Shown: positions 44,711 to 53,394, numbered from the stretch's first letter. The stretch: 64,000 nt of DNA from SZUA-100 sp965248135 (GCA_965248135.1 CBDFIN010000010.1:177338-241337); one strand, 5' to 3'. A program made the numbers and translations. The notes: generated by a model from the letters alone, not told the origin.

Positions 44711-45020
44711 GTAGCGGAAAAAGTGGCGACGTCTTTTTCTTTTTATGCAGCGATCCTTTTTATGCAGCGATCCTTTCAAATTTGACAGGATTTGTAAATC
44801 CCAGAGCTGAATGTCGCACAGCAATCGCTTGAAAGAAAGTTTATCCGCATGGCGCCCGAATGGAGGGATTTTTTCAAAGAAAAATCTCGGGAATTCGGGT
44901 CAGCCTTGAGCATTGCTCATGTGAGGACGGTGATTGAGGCGCAAAAAGCGCCGCAAAGAACCGCCCGCAGCGGTGCAAACTAACAAAATACGTGCAAATC
45001 GCTTTCAAGCGATTGCCGTG
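44711..45020 (+). repeat. long inverted repeat, right copy (310 bp)
   Basis: Inverted match to 33142-33434. The length difference (17 bp) is accounted for by a tandem duplication of TTATGCAGCGATCCTTT around 44745-44780. Together the two copies bound an 11.3-kb block. The stretch 45021-45128 between it and the next repeat holds nothing recognisable. Confidence 0.88.
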
Positions 45021-45128
45021 CCAATTCCATATGATTATTTTCTTTTCTGAGCTAGTTGAAAGCCTAAGAATTGTTCGGTAACTTACCGCCTATGACTGGT
45101 ATGTAATCAGGCTATCATCCTGATCTAT

Positions 45129-45297
45129 CTAGTGGTTCTGTACCAACATTTGCATCCCATTGCAGCACTCATATTTGCAAATGTTGGAATCAAAAGAACC
45201 ACTGGCAAGATATTGAATCTAGTGGAATTTTTGAATTTGACATTTGAAAATGAATGAAGCTGCAAGTGGGTACCAAATATCAAATTCATTCCACTAG
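45129..45297 (+). repeat. palindromes A (45129-45205) and B (45219-45297) with 13-bp spacer
   Basis: A-spacer-B pair as at 7948 and 24261. The right border of A has changed from CTAG to CTGG. It ends 23 bp before tRNA-Arg. Confidence 0.9.
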
Positions 45298-45320
45298 CTT
45301 ATTACTGTTGGTTGTATTTT

Positions 45321-45397
45321 GGTCCCGTAGCTCATCAGGATAGAGCGTCTGATTCCTAATCAGAAGGTAACAGGTTCGAGTCCTGTCGGGGTCGCCA
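45321..45397 (+). tRNA. tRNA-Arg (CCU)
   Basis: 77 nt including an encoded CCA. Acceptor GGTCCCG pairs with CGGGGTC through two G-U pairs; the anticodon arm TCTGA-TTCCTAA-TCAGA shows anticodon CCT, and the T arm is ACAGG-TTCGAGT-CCTGT. tRNA-Arg(CCU) genes are common integration sites for mobile elements. Confidence 0.94.
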
Positions 45398-45535
45398 CTT
45401 CAATAATTTCATGATTTTTTCTTCTATATTACAGTGGGTTATGCGGGTGTGCCCCGTTCAATAATCTGAGGCCATCCCCAAAAGAGCCCTTGCCAGAACG
45501 TCACGCCGAGCGTCGTCGAAGAGAAAGACGTTCGC

Positions 45536-46395
45536 GTGAGACCGCTTATAAATGACGTTCGAGCATGCTCGATCTGGGATCAACCCCGACTGGATATTTT
45601 GGGTAAAGCCCGGAAACTTCAACAAGAGAAACCGTTGCATGTTGACTGGTTGAACTATCATGGTGCTCTTTATGCCTGCCGCAACTGGCACTATTCCGGC
45701 TCAATGCCAGCCAGCAAAACCGTTAAAATCGGGATTTGGGAACATGGCAGGTTCACCGGATGCATCGTTTATTCAAGAGGGGCCAATCCAAAGATAGGCC
45801 AGCCATTTCAGCTACCACAAACCGAGATTTGTGAGCTCACCAGAATAGCACTTAAGCGACATCAAACGCCGGTTTCCAGATTGATCAGCCTATCGCTAAA
45901 GCTGCTTCGAAAACAATCGCCCAATCTTAGAATGATCGTTTCCTATGCCGACACCGAACAAGGCCACATTGGCACGGTTTATCAGGCATCCAACTGGCGA
46001 TATATTGGCGAGATTGATTCCTACAAAATCCGGTTTGGCGATAAAATCTTGCATGGAAAAACCATGAATGAGCGGGCAAGTGGTTCTGTGCCAACATTTG
46101 CATCCGCCAGCGGCTCGTACTTATGGCAAATGTTGGAATCGAACCACTAGAATTCAATAAGCTGCTAGTGGTCTTTGTGGCCAAAACGCTTGAAAAAGAA
46201 CGTGCTGAAAAGGGATTCAAGCGTTTCGGCCTGACCACTAGACGGACAGGCCAATCATTGCGTGAGTATATAAATGCATCTGCGCAGAAGATTGAAAATG
46301 TCAGAGGATTGACCCGGCACAAATATATCTGGCCACTGGATGATGAAATGAAGGAATTAGCAGTGAAACTATCAATTCCTTATCCACAAAGATAA
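45536..46395 (+). pseudogene. Mom-like DNA adenine-modification protein, interrupted by palindromes A+C
   Basis: The first 180 residues (RNWHYSGSMPASKTVKIGIWEHGRFTGCIVYSRGA..., EICELTRIALKRHQTP, LRMIVSYADTEQGHIGTVYQASNWRYIGE) match the acetyltransferase-like fold of phage Mu Mom, which converts adenine to N6-(carbamoylmethyl)adenine and so protects DNA from restriction. The end (GLTRHKYIWPLDDEMKELAVKLSIPYPQR) lies beyond a repeat at 46077-46241 and in another frame. The insertion removes the link between the two parts; a stop follows at 46150. Without the repeat, a protein of about 230 residues is expected, the usual family size. Confidence 0.75.
46077..46241 (+). repeat. palindromes A (46077-46150) and C (46165-46241) inserted in the Mom-like gene
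   Basis: A lacks four bases in its right arm (GGAATCGAACC instead of GGAATCATAAGAACC) and its left border reads CAAG instead of CTAG. The spacer 46151-46164 and C are regular. Both borders lie in codons of the Mom-like gene, so the site of insertion is certain. Confidence 0.9.
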
Positions 46396-46644
46396 TCCAA
46401 GCGTGTGAAGCAGGCGATGGCCGGGCACCACCTGGCACAGCGGCGGCGCAACACCGACCCACACGCTCCAAATAAATTTCAAAATTCTAGCGTTAGAGTG
46501 TGTTCCCACTACACAACCACTAACGTTTTGGTGTCTAAAAGATAGTGCATATTTGTGCAAAAGATCGCGCCTAGCTACACTTGGCTATAGCTACACATCT
46601 GTGAGGCTATGACTATATGAGCATCTGCTAAGTCTTTGATTTTA

Positions 46645-46690
46645 TGGTGCCCGGGGGCGGATTTGAACCACCGACACGCGGATTTTCAGT
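46645..46690 (-). other. attachment site: 3' part of tRNA-Phe (GAA)
   Basis: Read on the minus strand: ACTGAAAATCCGCGTGTCGG, TGGTTCAAATCC, then GCCCCCGGGCACCA. This is the anticodon loop (GAA), T arm and acceptor 3' strand of tRNA-Phe, without any 5' half. Such a duplicated tRNA 3' end beside a tyrosine integrase marks an att site. The orientation (CCA to the left) places the integrated DNA to the right and predicts an intact tRNA-Phe gene at the far end. Confidence 0.88.
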
Positions 46691-46821
46691 TTTCATCTCT
46701 TGTAAAATATAGCACCACATTTACACGCATAACCCTTTGTATCTCTTGATGTATCCCCTCTTTCTTGGTATATAGTTCCTCATAGAATAACCCCACAAAA
46801 CCACCGATAAATGAGGCTATA

Positions 46822-47964
46822 GTGAGGCTAACGGACATCAGCATACGCAACCTACCCGCTCCTGCCACAGGCCAGAAGATTTATCGTGACGATGTACTCA
46901 CAGGGTTTTGTGTCCGTGTGTCTCGTGGAGGCACAAAGTCGTTTGTTCTTGTTTATGGAACGGAGCGTCGGTTTAAAACGCTGGGCAAATACGGTGTAAT
47001 TTCTCTTGCAGAAGCCCGTACAAAGGCCAAGCAGTTTTTAGCTGCACTCACGTTAGGTCACAGAGAACACACCTCGCTCATTTTTGAAGAGGCACTCACC
47101 CTCTTCCTTGACCTTCATTGTGCTATTCACAACAAGCCCTCTACACAGAATTCCACACGGAAGCTCCTAGAAAATAATTGCCTGCCTAAATGGCGGAAAA
47201 GACATATCCACACTATAGAGACGCAAGATGTAGCCAAGATACTTGATGCCATGATTGCCAGAGGCTCGGCCGGTGCATCAAACAACTGCTATGCGGCCAT
47301 GAGTAAGTTTTTTAACTGGTGTCTTTCACGAGGCATGATTGCGTCTAATCCTGTAGCTCCCCTCTCGCGGCCATCAAAAACAAACAAGCGTGAACATACG
47401 CTAAATGACCAAGAATTAGCCTGTGTGTGGCATGAGGCCGGTAACTACCCGGTATTTGGTACTATTGTGCGCCTGTTGCTGCTCACGGGCGCTCGCAGGA
47501 GCGAGATAGCCACCTTGCGGTGGGACCACATCACAGATGACACACTGACTTTCTATGACACCAAGACCAACAATGACCACACTTTACCGCTCACTCCGGC
47601 CATCAAAGATGTGCTGGCCACAATCCCACAGACTGGCAGTGTCTATCTATTCCCTGCCCACGGTAAACCACACAATTCGTTCTCTGGATTTGGCAAGTGT
47701 AAGGCGCGGCTGGATAAAGAATTGGGAGACATATCACACTGGACACTACATGACCTCAGACGCTCTACAGCCACCCACATGGCAGAGTTGGGTGTGCAGC
47801 CTCATGTTATAGAACGGATACTCAACCACTCCACTGGTGCCATCTCTGGTGTTGGTGCGATTTACAATCGCCATACCTATTTTGAAGAAATGAGAGAGGC
47901 ACTGACACTCTGGCACGACAAGATAGCAACCTTGTCCAATCACAATCATAGTGATATGTCTTAG
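46822..47964 (+). CDS. tyrosine-type integrase of the integrative element
   Basis: 380 residues from a GTG. An N-terminal arm-binding domain (DISIRNLPAPATGQKIYRDDVLTGFCVRVSRGGTKSFVLVYG) of the P4-integrase type, a core-binding domain around 85-190, then the catalytic domain: R225/R226 in LLTGARRSE, H310 and R313 in WTLHDLRRSTATHMAELG, H336 in ILNHSTG and nucleophile Y353. It integrates or excises the element at the tRNA-Phe site 130 bp upstream. Confidence 0.93.
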   Translation: MRLTDISIRNLPAPATGQKIYRDDVLTGFCVRVSRGGTKSFVLVYGTERRFKTLGKYGVISLAEARTKAKQFLAALTLGHREHTSLIFEEALTLFLDLHCAIHNKPSTQNSTRKLLENNCLPKWRKRHIHTIETQDVAKILDAMIARGSAGASNNCYAAMSKFFNWCLSRGMIASNPVAPLSRPSKTNKREHTLNDQELACVWHEAGNYPVFGTIVRLLLLTGARRSEIATLRWDHITDDTLTFYDTKTNNDHTLPLTPAIKDVLATIPQTGSVYLFPAHGKPHNSFSGFGKCKARLDKELGDISHWTLHDLRRSTATHMAELGVQPHVIERILNHSTGAISGVGAIYNRHTYFEEMREALTLWHDKIATLSNHNHSDMS

Positions 47965-48021
47965 CGGCCTAGGTCTAACCGAGGCTCATCGCGATAGCCT
48001 CCTGTAACAAGGAGAATTGCG

Positions 48022-48219
48022 ATGAAGATGCTTTCTAAAAAGGATTTGCGTGAACTGGTTTTGTACTGCCCTCAACACATTGACCGACTTGAACGTGCTG
48101 GAAAGTTCCCCAAGCGTATACGTCTTGGTAACGGCCCAAAAGGGAGAGTTGGATGGATTGAGCAAGAGGTGCTTGACTGGCTAACGTCCCGAATAGAAGC
48201 CTCACGCTCCTCCAAGTGA
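48022..48219 (+). CDS. AlpA-like small DNA-binding protein (possible excisionase)
   Basis: 65 residues beginning MKMLSKKDLRELVLYCPQHIDRLERAGKFPKRIRLG and ending VGWIEQEVLDWLTSRIEASR, the single winged-helix pattern of AlpA/MerR-type excisionases (HIxRLexxGxFPkrixlg...vgWxexEVxxWl). AAGGAG lies 8 bp upstream. Next to an integrase it probably directs excision or regulates the integrase gene. Confidence 0.83.
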   Translation: MKMLSKKDLRELVLYCPQHIDRLERAGKFPKRIRLGNGPKGRVGWIEQEVLDWLTSRIEASRSSK

Positions 48220-48289
48220 GGAGCAGGGGTGGCTTGGGAGACCAGACCACCCCTTTTTCTATAAAAATCCGGTATTTCCCGATAACGCG

Positions 48290-48357
48290 CTGAGCCGTAT
48301 CGCAGATCGTAAAATACACCGTATTGACGAACTATTAACTTGCAGGCGAGTGATCAG
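48290..48357 (+). pseudogene. 3'-terminal scrap of an IS66 tnpC gene
   Basis: CGTATTGACGAACT and GGCGAGTGATCAGCA match the end of the full tnpC at 52405-52470, with an internal deletion between them. Only the last ~25 codons remain. It marks a former IS66 insertion to the left of the present one. Confidence 0.65.
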
Positions 48358-48414
48358 CATGGCATTTCTGGAAGAACAGCGGCAGATTGCCGAATGGATT
48401 TGGGAGGAGAGGCT

Positions 48415-49392
48415 ATGATGCGAACTCTTTTGTTTGCTCTAATCATGTTGTTTTGTCAGTGCGGCTTTTCTTCCGCGAGCGAGTTTATTAAAGTGTATCC
48501 GCAGTTTCGTTGTGGACCGATCTCAGGGGCTATATCAGTGAAACTGGAGGCTGGTGTGACTGCGTCAGAACTCGCGGCAGCGATTGAAGGGCAGAATTGG
48601 GCTAAAGTCCCTTATAAACGCGATCTTTGGTTTGATGAGGGTCGAATAGCCTCGGTCGCAGACCGAATCCGCAAGCCTGGGAAGCATGGGCTTGCCTTTC
48701 CGATTCCTACTGGTTCCGAGGATTTTGTTTCAAAAGCTCTTGTGAGCACTGGTTTGGTAAGTTCCGCAGGGCTTCCGGGAGGAGAGTGTGATGGTGATGA
48801 GTTCGTTGTATTGAGTGTGCTTAACAGAAATTATGCGGCCTATGAGCGTGTAGATGTTTTTGCCAAAGGTTTTCTCGAGAAATTGAGATCAGTTTTAGAG
48901 CAGTGCAAAGAAGGACAGGATCAACATTCCTGTAGCTTGGTAAATCTTATTAGATATAGGACACAACCAACTCCCCCCCACCTACCTTTCGCCATTTATG
49001 ACGTAGCGGCTTCCTCTGAATTATTAAGAGGAGTTATTTCTGAAAAAAGATGGGACAGAGTAAAATTATATGTTGAATTATGGAAAATAAGAAAAAATGA
49101 TTTTCAAGTGCGTATTTATGCGGACGAATATCGAAGGGCTAGAATGAAAGGGCAAGATCTTCCCAAAAGTAATGGTTATTATACATCTCCCGACGATGAT
49201 TGGACCGGGTATAGCAGAGAATCAAGAATAGCTATTACAATAGCTGAACTGCTTTCGCAATCCGGCGATATAAAATGTCTTGATGCTACGTTGAATGCAG
49301 AGGAAAGAGAAATGAAAAGTGAAAATAAATGCGAACTGAACGATGGATGGTACAGGGATAGTTTTGAATACCGTTTCAAACTGAGGAAGTAA
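48415..49392 (+). CDS. hypothetical secreted protein
   Basis: About 325 residues from the ATG at 48415 (GGAGGAGAGG upstream). The signal peptide MMRTLLFALIMLFCQCGFSSASE is clear. The mature part has several cysteines (FRCGPISG, GGECDGDEF, EQCKEGQDQHSC, KCLDATL, KCELNDGW), which suggests disulfide bonds in the periplasm. The first half has genome-like composition while the second half (from about 48900) is AT-rich. No domain is recognised. Its stop overlaps the next start. Confidence 0.6.
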   Translation: MMRTLLFALIMLFCQCGFSSASEFIKVYPQFRCGPISGAISVKLEAGVTASELAAAIEGQNWAKVPYKRDLWFDEGRIASVADRIRKPGKHGLAFPIPTGSEDFVSKALVSTGLVSSAGLPGGECDGDEFVVLSVLNRNYAAYERVDVFAKGFLEKLRSVLEQCKEGQDQHSCSLVNLIRYRTQPTPPHLPFAIYDVAASSELLRGVISEKRWDRVKLYVELWKIRKNDFQVRIYADEYRRARMKGQDLPKSNGYYTSPDDDWTGYSRESRIAITIAELLSQSGDIKCLDATLNAEEREMKSENKCELNDGWYRDSFEYRFKLRK

Positions 49393-49793
49393 TGAAGCTG
49401 TCTTCTTTAAGAAATGCGTTGTCGGTACTGATAGTAACGTCGCATCTGGGAATAATAATATATGCAATATATCTGGCAAATTTTGAATTTTTGGATAAAT
49501 CACAGGGGTATGAAGCGACTCTTATGGTTAGTCCGATGTTAGGAGGGGTAGCTCTGGCAGCATTTACATCTGTAATTGAGAGACGAAAAGTAACGAATAA
49601 ACGAGTCAATTTGATATATATATACCTCGCATTTCTGATACCAATAATATCTATTTGTATTATTTTTGGTGCGTTGGTTGCCGCACATATTGCGGAAATA
49701 ACAGTGCATCAACTTAAAATGACAATTGGATTTACAGAAACGGGTTTAGCGGCGTTTATAGGAGTTTTATCGAAAGCGCTATTCGGAGAATAA
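49392..49793 (+). CDS. hypothetical membrane protein
   Basis: 133 residues with four hydrophobic helices (ALSVLIVTSHLGIIIYAIYLA, ATLMVSPMLGGVALAAFTSV, IYIYLAFLIPIISICIIFGALVAAHI, TGLAAFIGVLSKALFG). AT-rich and of unknown family. It overlaps the secreted-protein gene by one base, so the two probably work together. Confidence 0.6.
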   Translation: MKLSSLRNALSVLIVTSHLGIIIYAIYLANFEFLDKSQGYEATLMVSPMLGGVALAAFTSVIERRKVTNKRVNLIYIYLAFLIPIISICIIFGALVAAHIAEITVHQLKMTIGFTETGLAAFIGVLSKALFGE

Positions 49794-49798
49794 GCTTA

Positions 49799-50071
49799 TT
49801 ACTCTTGAGGCGGACGATGACATTTGTCAGGTTTGCGTCTTCGTTGTTTTTTTTCATAGTCCGGGCGCAATTTTGAGGGGCATAACTGTGGTGGGCTTAA
49901 GTCTAAGCGATTAGTTCCATCAGCAAATACAGGGGGATTGTCGTCCCATGCCCACCCTTGGTTTACTTGTTGCTGGGTGAGGTTTTTTGCACATTCGCCA
50001 CCTGCACAGAACTGTACTCCACTTAAGTTTGAATGATATAGCTTCGTATGAGAACGTCCGGTTAGCCCCAC
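49799..50071 (-). pseudogene. hypothetical protein truncated by the IS66 left end
   Basis: The C-terminal 80 residues look like protein (SGVQFCAGGECAKNLTQQQVNQGWAWDDNPPVFADG, ending DYEKKQRRRKPDKCHRPPQE), but the first codons (MGLTGR) lie in sequence shared with the other IS66 end at 53912-53929. The N-terminus has therefore been cut off by the insertion. No family is recognised. Confidence 0.4.
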
Positions 50072-50078
50072 CTAACGC

Positions 50079-50507
50079 GTGTTGATAGCGTGGGTTAGTG
50101 TCCACTACGAACAAGTGGACACTTACGGGGTGCGGGAATTGTCGAAGAAACGGGCACGGCGGACATGGAGCGACGATGAGAAGCGCTCGATCTGTTTGCA
50201 GACCCTGGCACCAGGCGTATCGGTCTCACAGGTTGCGCAGCGCTACGCGATGAACGCCAACCAGATATTCAACTGGCTGAAGGATGAGCGTTTTGCGCCA
50301 TTCCCTGACGAGACTGGGGCCGCTGCTTTTCTGCCGATTGAAGTGTGCAGTGAGCCAAAACCGCTATACTCTGTTTTGGAACCGGACACGGCTTGCGGTT
50401 CTCATGGGCGTGTCGAGATTGCCCTTTCCAATGGCCACCGGCTGAGCGTTGAGGGCGGTTTCGATGGCACTGAGGTGGCGCGTTTGTTGAAGGGGCTTGT
50501 GTCTTGA
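50079..50507 (+). CDS. tnpA: IS66 TnpA
   Basis: 142 residues from a GTG; a start nearer ELSKKRARR (about 50140) is possible. RTWSDDEKRSICLQTLAPGVSVSQVAQRYAMNANQIFNWLKDERF is the helix-turn-helix of IS66 OrfA. It overlaps tnpB by 4 bp. A diverged second copy is at 53482-53868. Confidence 0.85.
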   Translation: MLIAWVSVHYEQVDTYGVRELSKKRARRTWSDDEKRSICLQTLAPGVSVSQVAQRYAMNANQIFNWLKDERFAPFPDETGAAAFLPIEVCSEPKPLYSVLEPDTACGSHGRVEIALSNGHRLSVEGGFDGTEVARLLKGLVS

Positions 50508-50851
50508 TCCCGGTTCCCGCCAATACGCGGGTCTGGCTGGCTGCCGGAGTGAGTGACATGCGGCGCGGGTTTAATACGCTGGCAGCTCAGGCTGAGAATA
50601 CGCTTGCTGCCGATCCTTTCTGTGGCCACCTGTTTGTCTTCCGTGGCCGTCGCGGTGATTTACTCAAGATCATCTGGTGGGACAGCCAGGGAGCGTGCCT
50701 GTTCTCCAAACGCCTTGAACGCGGACGTTTTGTGTGGCCTGCTGCAAAGGATGGCAAAGTCAGTCTGACGGCGGCACAATTGGCGATGCTGCTTGAGGGG
50801 ATTGACTGGCGCATTCCACAACGCACCTGGCGGCCACTAAAGACCGGTTGA
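50504..50851 (+). CDS. tnpB: IS66 TnpB (orf2)
   Basis: 115 residues with the family features VWLAAGVSDMRRGFNTLAA, HLFVFRGRRGDLLKIIWWDSQGACLFSKRLERGRFVWP and a C-terminal MLLEGIDWRIPQRTWRP. Translationally coupled to tnpA. It is required for IS66 transposition, though its exact action is unclear. Confidence 0.93.
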   Translation: MIPVPANTRVWLAAGVSDMRRGFNTLAAQAENTLAADPFCGHLFVFRGRRGDLLKIIWWDSQGACLFSKRLERGRFVWPAAKDGKVSLTAAQLAMLLEGIDWRIPQRTWRPLKTG

Positions 50852-50946
50852 ATGGGCAGGATACGGGCGACACTTTTCTTAACAAAAGTGAGCATTTCTG
50901 CGCGTTTACGATTCCATTTCAGGGGCGTTTCTGGTAGATAATCACC

Positions 50947-52464
50947 ATGCTGAACAACCTTTCAACGCTGCCCGATGATCCCGGAGAACTTCAGGATATG
51001 GTGACACTTCTGGCGAGTGAGTTGAAGAACCGGGACCTGAAGATTGCTGATCTCAAACACCAGCTTGCAGGTCACAACCGTCATCGCTTTGGCAGCAAAT
51101 CCGAGAGCCTCGAACAACTTCAATTGTTTGTTGAGAACGAAGAGATAGCAGTCGCGGCTGAGGAGAGTGACACCCCTGAGCCTCAAGCATCCGAACCGAA
51201 GAACAAGCCAAAGCGCAAACCCCTGCCTGAACATCTGGAACGCAATGAGCAGGTTCTCATCCCCGGCGATGATTGCAGCAAGTGCGGTGGCAGCCTGAAG
51301 GTGCTGGGTGAAGATATCACTGAGGAACTGGAATACGTGCCGGGGCGTTTTGTCGTCAACAAAATCATCCGCCCTCGCATGGCCTGTTCTTGCTGTGAGG
51401 CGGTGTTGCAGGCACCAATGCCATCGCGACCTATAGAACGGGGTCGTCCGGGACCGGGGCTTCTGGCTCATGTACTGGTCTCGAAGTATTGTGACCACCT
51501 TCCGTTATACCGCCAGTCACAGATTTACGGGCGCGAAGGCATCGATCTGGATCGCTCGACCCTGGCTGACTGGGTTGGAAAATCCACAGCCCTGCTGGAA
51601 CCGTTGGCTGATGCGATTGGCAAACATCTGCGGCAAGGTCAGGCACTGTTTGCTGATGATACTCCCATAAAGATGCTGGCACCTAATGACACAATGGGCA
51701 CCAAGCGCACCAAAACCGCACGAATATGGGCTTATGTTCGCGATGAGAGGCCATGGAATGGTCAGGCCCCGCCTTGCGCATGGTATCAGTTTACGATTGA
51801 TCGAAAGGGCGAGCATCCGGTGCGCCATTTGTCAAATTACAAAGGCTGGGTGCATGCGGACGGATATGCTGGCTTCAATGGGTTGTTCGGCGAAGAAAAA
51901 GCCTCAGAGGTTGCCTGCATGGCGCACATTCGACGCAAGTTCGTTGATGTTCAACAATCCCAAGGCTCAGCTATTGCCGAGGAGGCGATACTGCGCATTG
52001 CCAAACTATACGGTGTTGAGAATGAAGCGCGAGGTTGTTCCCCAACAGAGCGGGTAACTATTCGCCAGGAAAAGGCCAAACCGGTATTTGATGATCTGGA
52101 AGCTTGGCTACATGCGCAACTGCCCAAAATCTCCGGCAAGTCGCCACTGGCCAAGGCTATCCGGTATGCATTGAGCCGGATGCCAAAAACCCGCCCCTAT
52201 CTCGACAATGGCTTCCTGGAATTGGACAACAATACTTGTGAGCGGGCAGTCAAGCCGGTAGCTCTTGGCCGCAAAAACTGGATGTTTGCCGGTTCTGAGC
52301 ACGGTGGCAAAGCCATGGCAATCGCCTTCACCCTGATTGAAACTGCAAAGCTGAATAAGGTCGATCCGCAGGCATGGCTCACCGATGTTCTTGGTCGCAT
52401 TGCAGATCACAAAATCAACCGTATTGACGAACTGCTGCCCTGGAATTATCCTGCGGGCGAGTGA
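50947..52464 (+). CDS. tnpC: IS66 TnpC transposase
   Basis: 505 residues, full length. An N-terminal coiled coil and KHQLAGHNRHRFGSKSESLEQLQLF are followed by the zinc-binding cysteines (CSKCGGSL, CSCCEAVL), the DDE domain (ALFADDTPIKML, VHADGYAGFNGL, ACMAHIRRKFVD) and the end LDNNTCERAVKPVALGRKNWMFAGSEHGG. It appears intact and could be active. Confidence 0.95.
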   Translation: MLNNLSTLPDDPGELQDMVTLLASELKNRDLKIADLKHQLAGHNRHRFGSKSESLEQLQLFVENEEIAVAAEESDTPEPQASEPKNKPKRKPLPEHLERNEQVLIPGDDCSKCGGSLKVLGEDITEELEYVPGRFVVNKIIRPRMACSCCEAVLQAPMPSRPIERGRPGPGLLAHVLVSKYCDHLPLYRQSQIYGREGIDLDRSTLADWVGKSTALLEPLADAIGKHLRQGQALFADDTPIKMLAPNDTMGTKRTKTARIWAYVRDERPWNGQAPPCAWYQFTIDRKGEHPVRHLSNYKGWVHADGYAGFNGLFGEEKASEVACMAHIRRKFVDVQQSQGSAIAEEAILRIAKLYGVENEARGCSPTERVTIRQEKAKPVFDDLEAWLHAQLPKISGKSPLAKAIRYALSRMPKTRPYLDNGFLELDNNTCERAVKPVALGRKNWMFAGSEHGGKAMAIAFTLIETAKLNKVDPQAWLTDVLGRIADHKINRIDELLPWNYPAGE

Positions 52465-53290
52465 TCAGCAGGACGCTTACCTTCGTATTACGAAAGTTTG
52501 TGCTGTACATCATTGCTGAGGATAAATCGGCACCCTCAAGGTTGGCTCCAGATAAATTTGCGAGCGCAAAACCAGCGCCGATTAAAATCGCATGGTTCAG
52601 GTTTGAATCAGAGAAATTTACTCCAAGAAAATCGGTGAACTTAGCGGTTGAGCTGCTCAAGGTTGCACCAGAAAGATTTGAGCTGGAAAAATTGGCGCCA
52701 GAGAGGTTGGAATTATTTAATTTGGCGTTCGAGAGATTGCTTTCCAAAACCATAGCATAAGTAAGATTACTGCCACCAAGATCAACTTCGGCGAGGTTAG
52801 CTGAAGACAAATCTGCACCTTTAAAATTAGCATCATAAATACGAGCTCCCGACAGATTAACATGATTCAAAGATACTTCTGAGAGGTTGATGCCTTTCAA
52901 ATTAACCCCGCTGTCGCATTTGTTCAGAGACGCATTCCAACCACCCATAGCCGCGCATGAGAGGTTAATACCTTGTACGGATTGCCCCATCTTAGTAAGC
53001 AGCTCGAGCGCACTCTTTTTGCCAGAACTTCCCGTTGACTTAGCCGCCAAAATGTGCCGAGCGTGTATAATTTGATTGTTTTTGCGTTCTGCATGGGTGA
53101 GAGAAATCTGTTTTTGTATAAGCTTGTGAGTGTCGTTAAGGCGTTGTGTTTGAGCATGAACAATTTGAGAAGTGTCTTGTGCGAGCCTGGTAGCATTTTT
53201 TGCTTCCAATAACGCCCATAGTGAAAGGCCAAGGGCAACAAAAACCCCTATTGTTGATAAATACTGTAGGGTTGATTTACTCGTTGCCAT
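52415..53290 (-). CDS. pentapeptide-repeat membrane protein, 3' end replaced by IS66
   Basis: 291 residues. One N-terminal membrane helix (LQYLSTIGVFVALGLSLWALLEA), a coiled segment (AQTQRLNDTHKLIQKQISLTHAERKNN), then from about residue 130 a run of A(D/N)LSx-type pentapeptides (NLKGINLSEVSLNHVNLSGA..., ADLSSANLAEVDLGGSNL...). Pentapeptides form a right-handed beta helix; some mimic DNA and shield gyrase, but the anchored form here suggests another role. The last residues (SVLLITRPQDNSRAAVRQYG) are encoded by the IS66 end, so the true C-terminus is lost or altered. Confidence 0.78.
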   Translation of the reverse strand: MATSKSTLQYLSTIGVFVALGLSLWALLEAKNATRLAQDTSQIVHAQTQRLNDTHKLIQKQISLTHAERKNNQIIHARHILAAKSTGSSGKKSALELLTKMGQSVQGINLSCAAMGGWNASLNKCDSGVNLKGINLSEVSLNHVNLSGARIYDANFKGADLSSANLAEVDLGGSNLTYAMVLESNLSNAKLNNSNLSGANFSSSNLSGATLSSSTAKFTDFLGVNFSDSNLNHAILIGAGFALANLSGANLEGADLSSAMMYSTNFRNTKVSVLLITRPQDNSRAAVRQYG

Positions 53291-53394
53291 ATATGCACCC
53301 TAATAAAGCTGATCTCCAGAACGAGAGACCGTGTCCTTTTGATTGTGTCTGTATCTTGCATAATTTGTCTTATGGCAAGGAATATGTCGGTAGT

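Larger units (their letters stand above)
50056..52480 (+). mobile_element. IS66-family insertion sequence
   Basis: It contains tnpA, tnpB and tnpC in order. The right end is CGCTTAC (52474-52480), the usual IS66 terminus. The left end is less clear: homology with the fragment at 53395-53930 starts near 50056 and the expected GTAAGCG is not seen, so the left boundary is approximate. No 8-bp duplication can be confirmed. Confidence 0.75.

Noticed and set aside
44468..44824. Minus-strand open frame across the end of the CoA ligase gene and the long repeat
   Set aside because: It overlaps the well-supported ligase gene and draws its remaining codons from the repeat; not a convincing protein.
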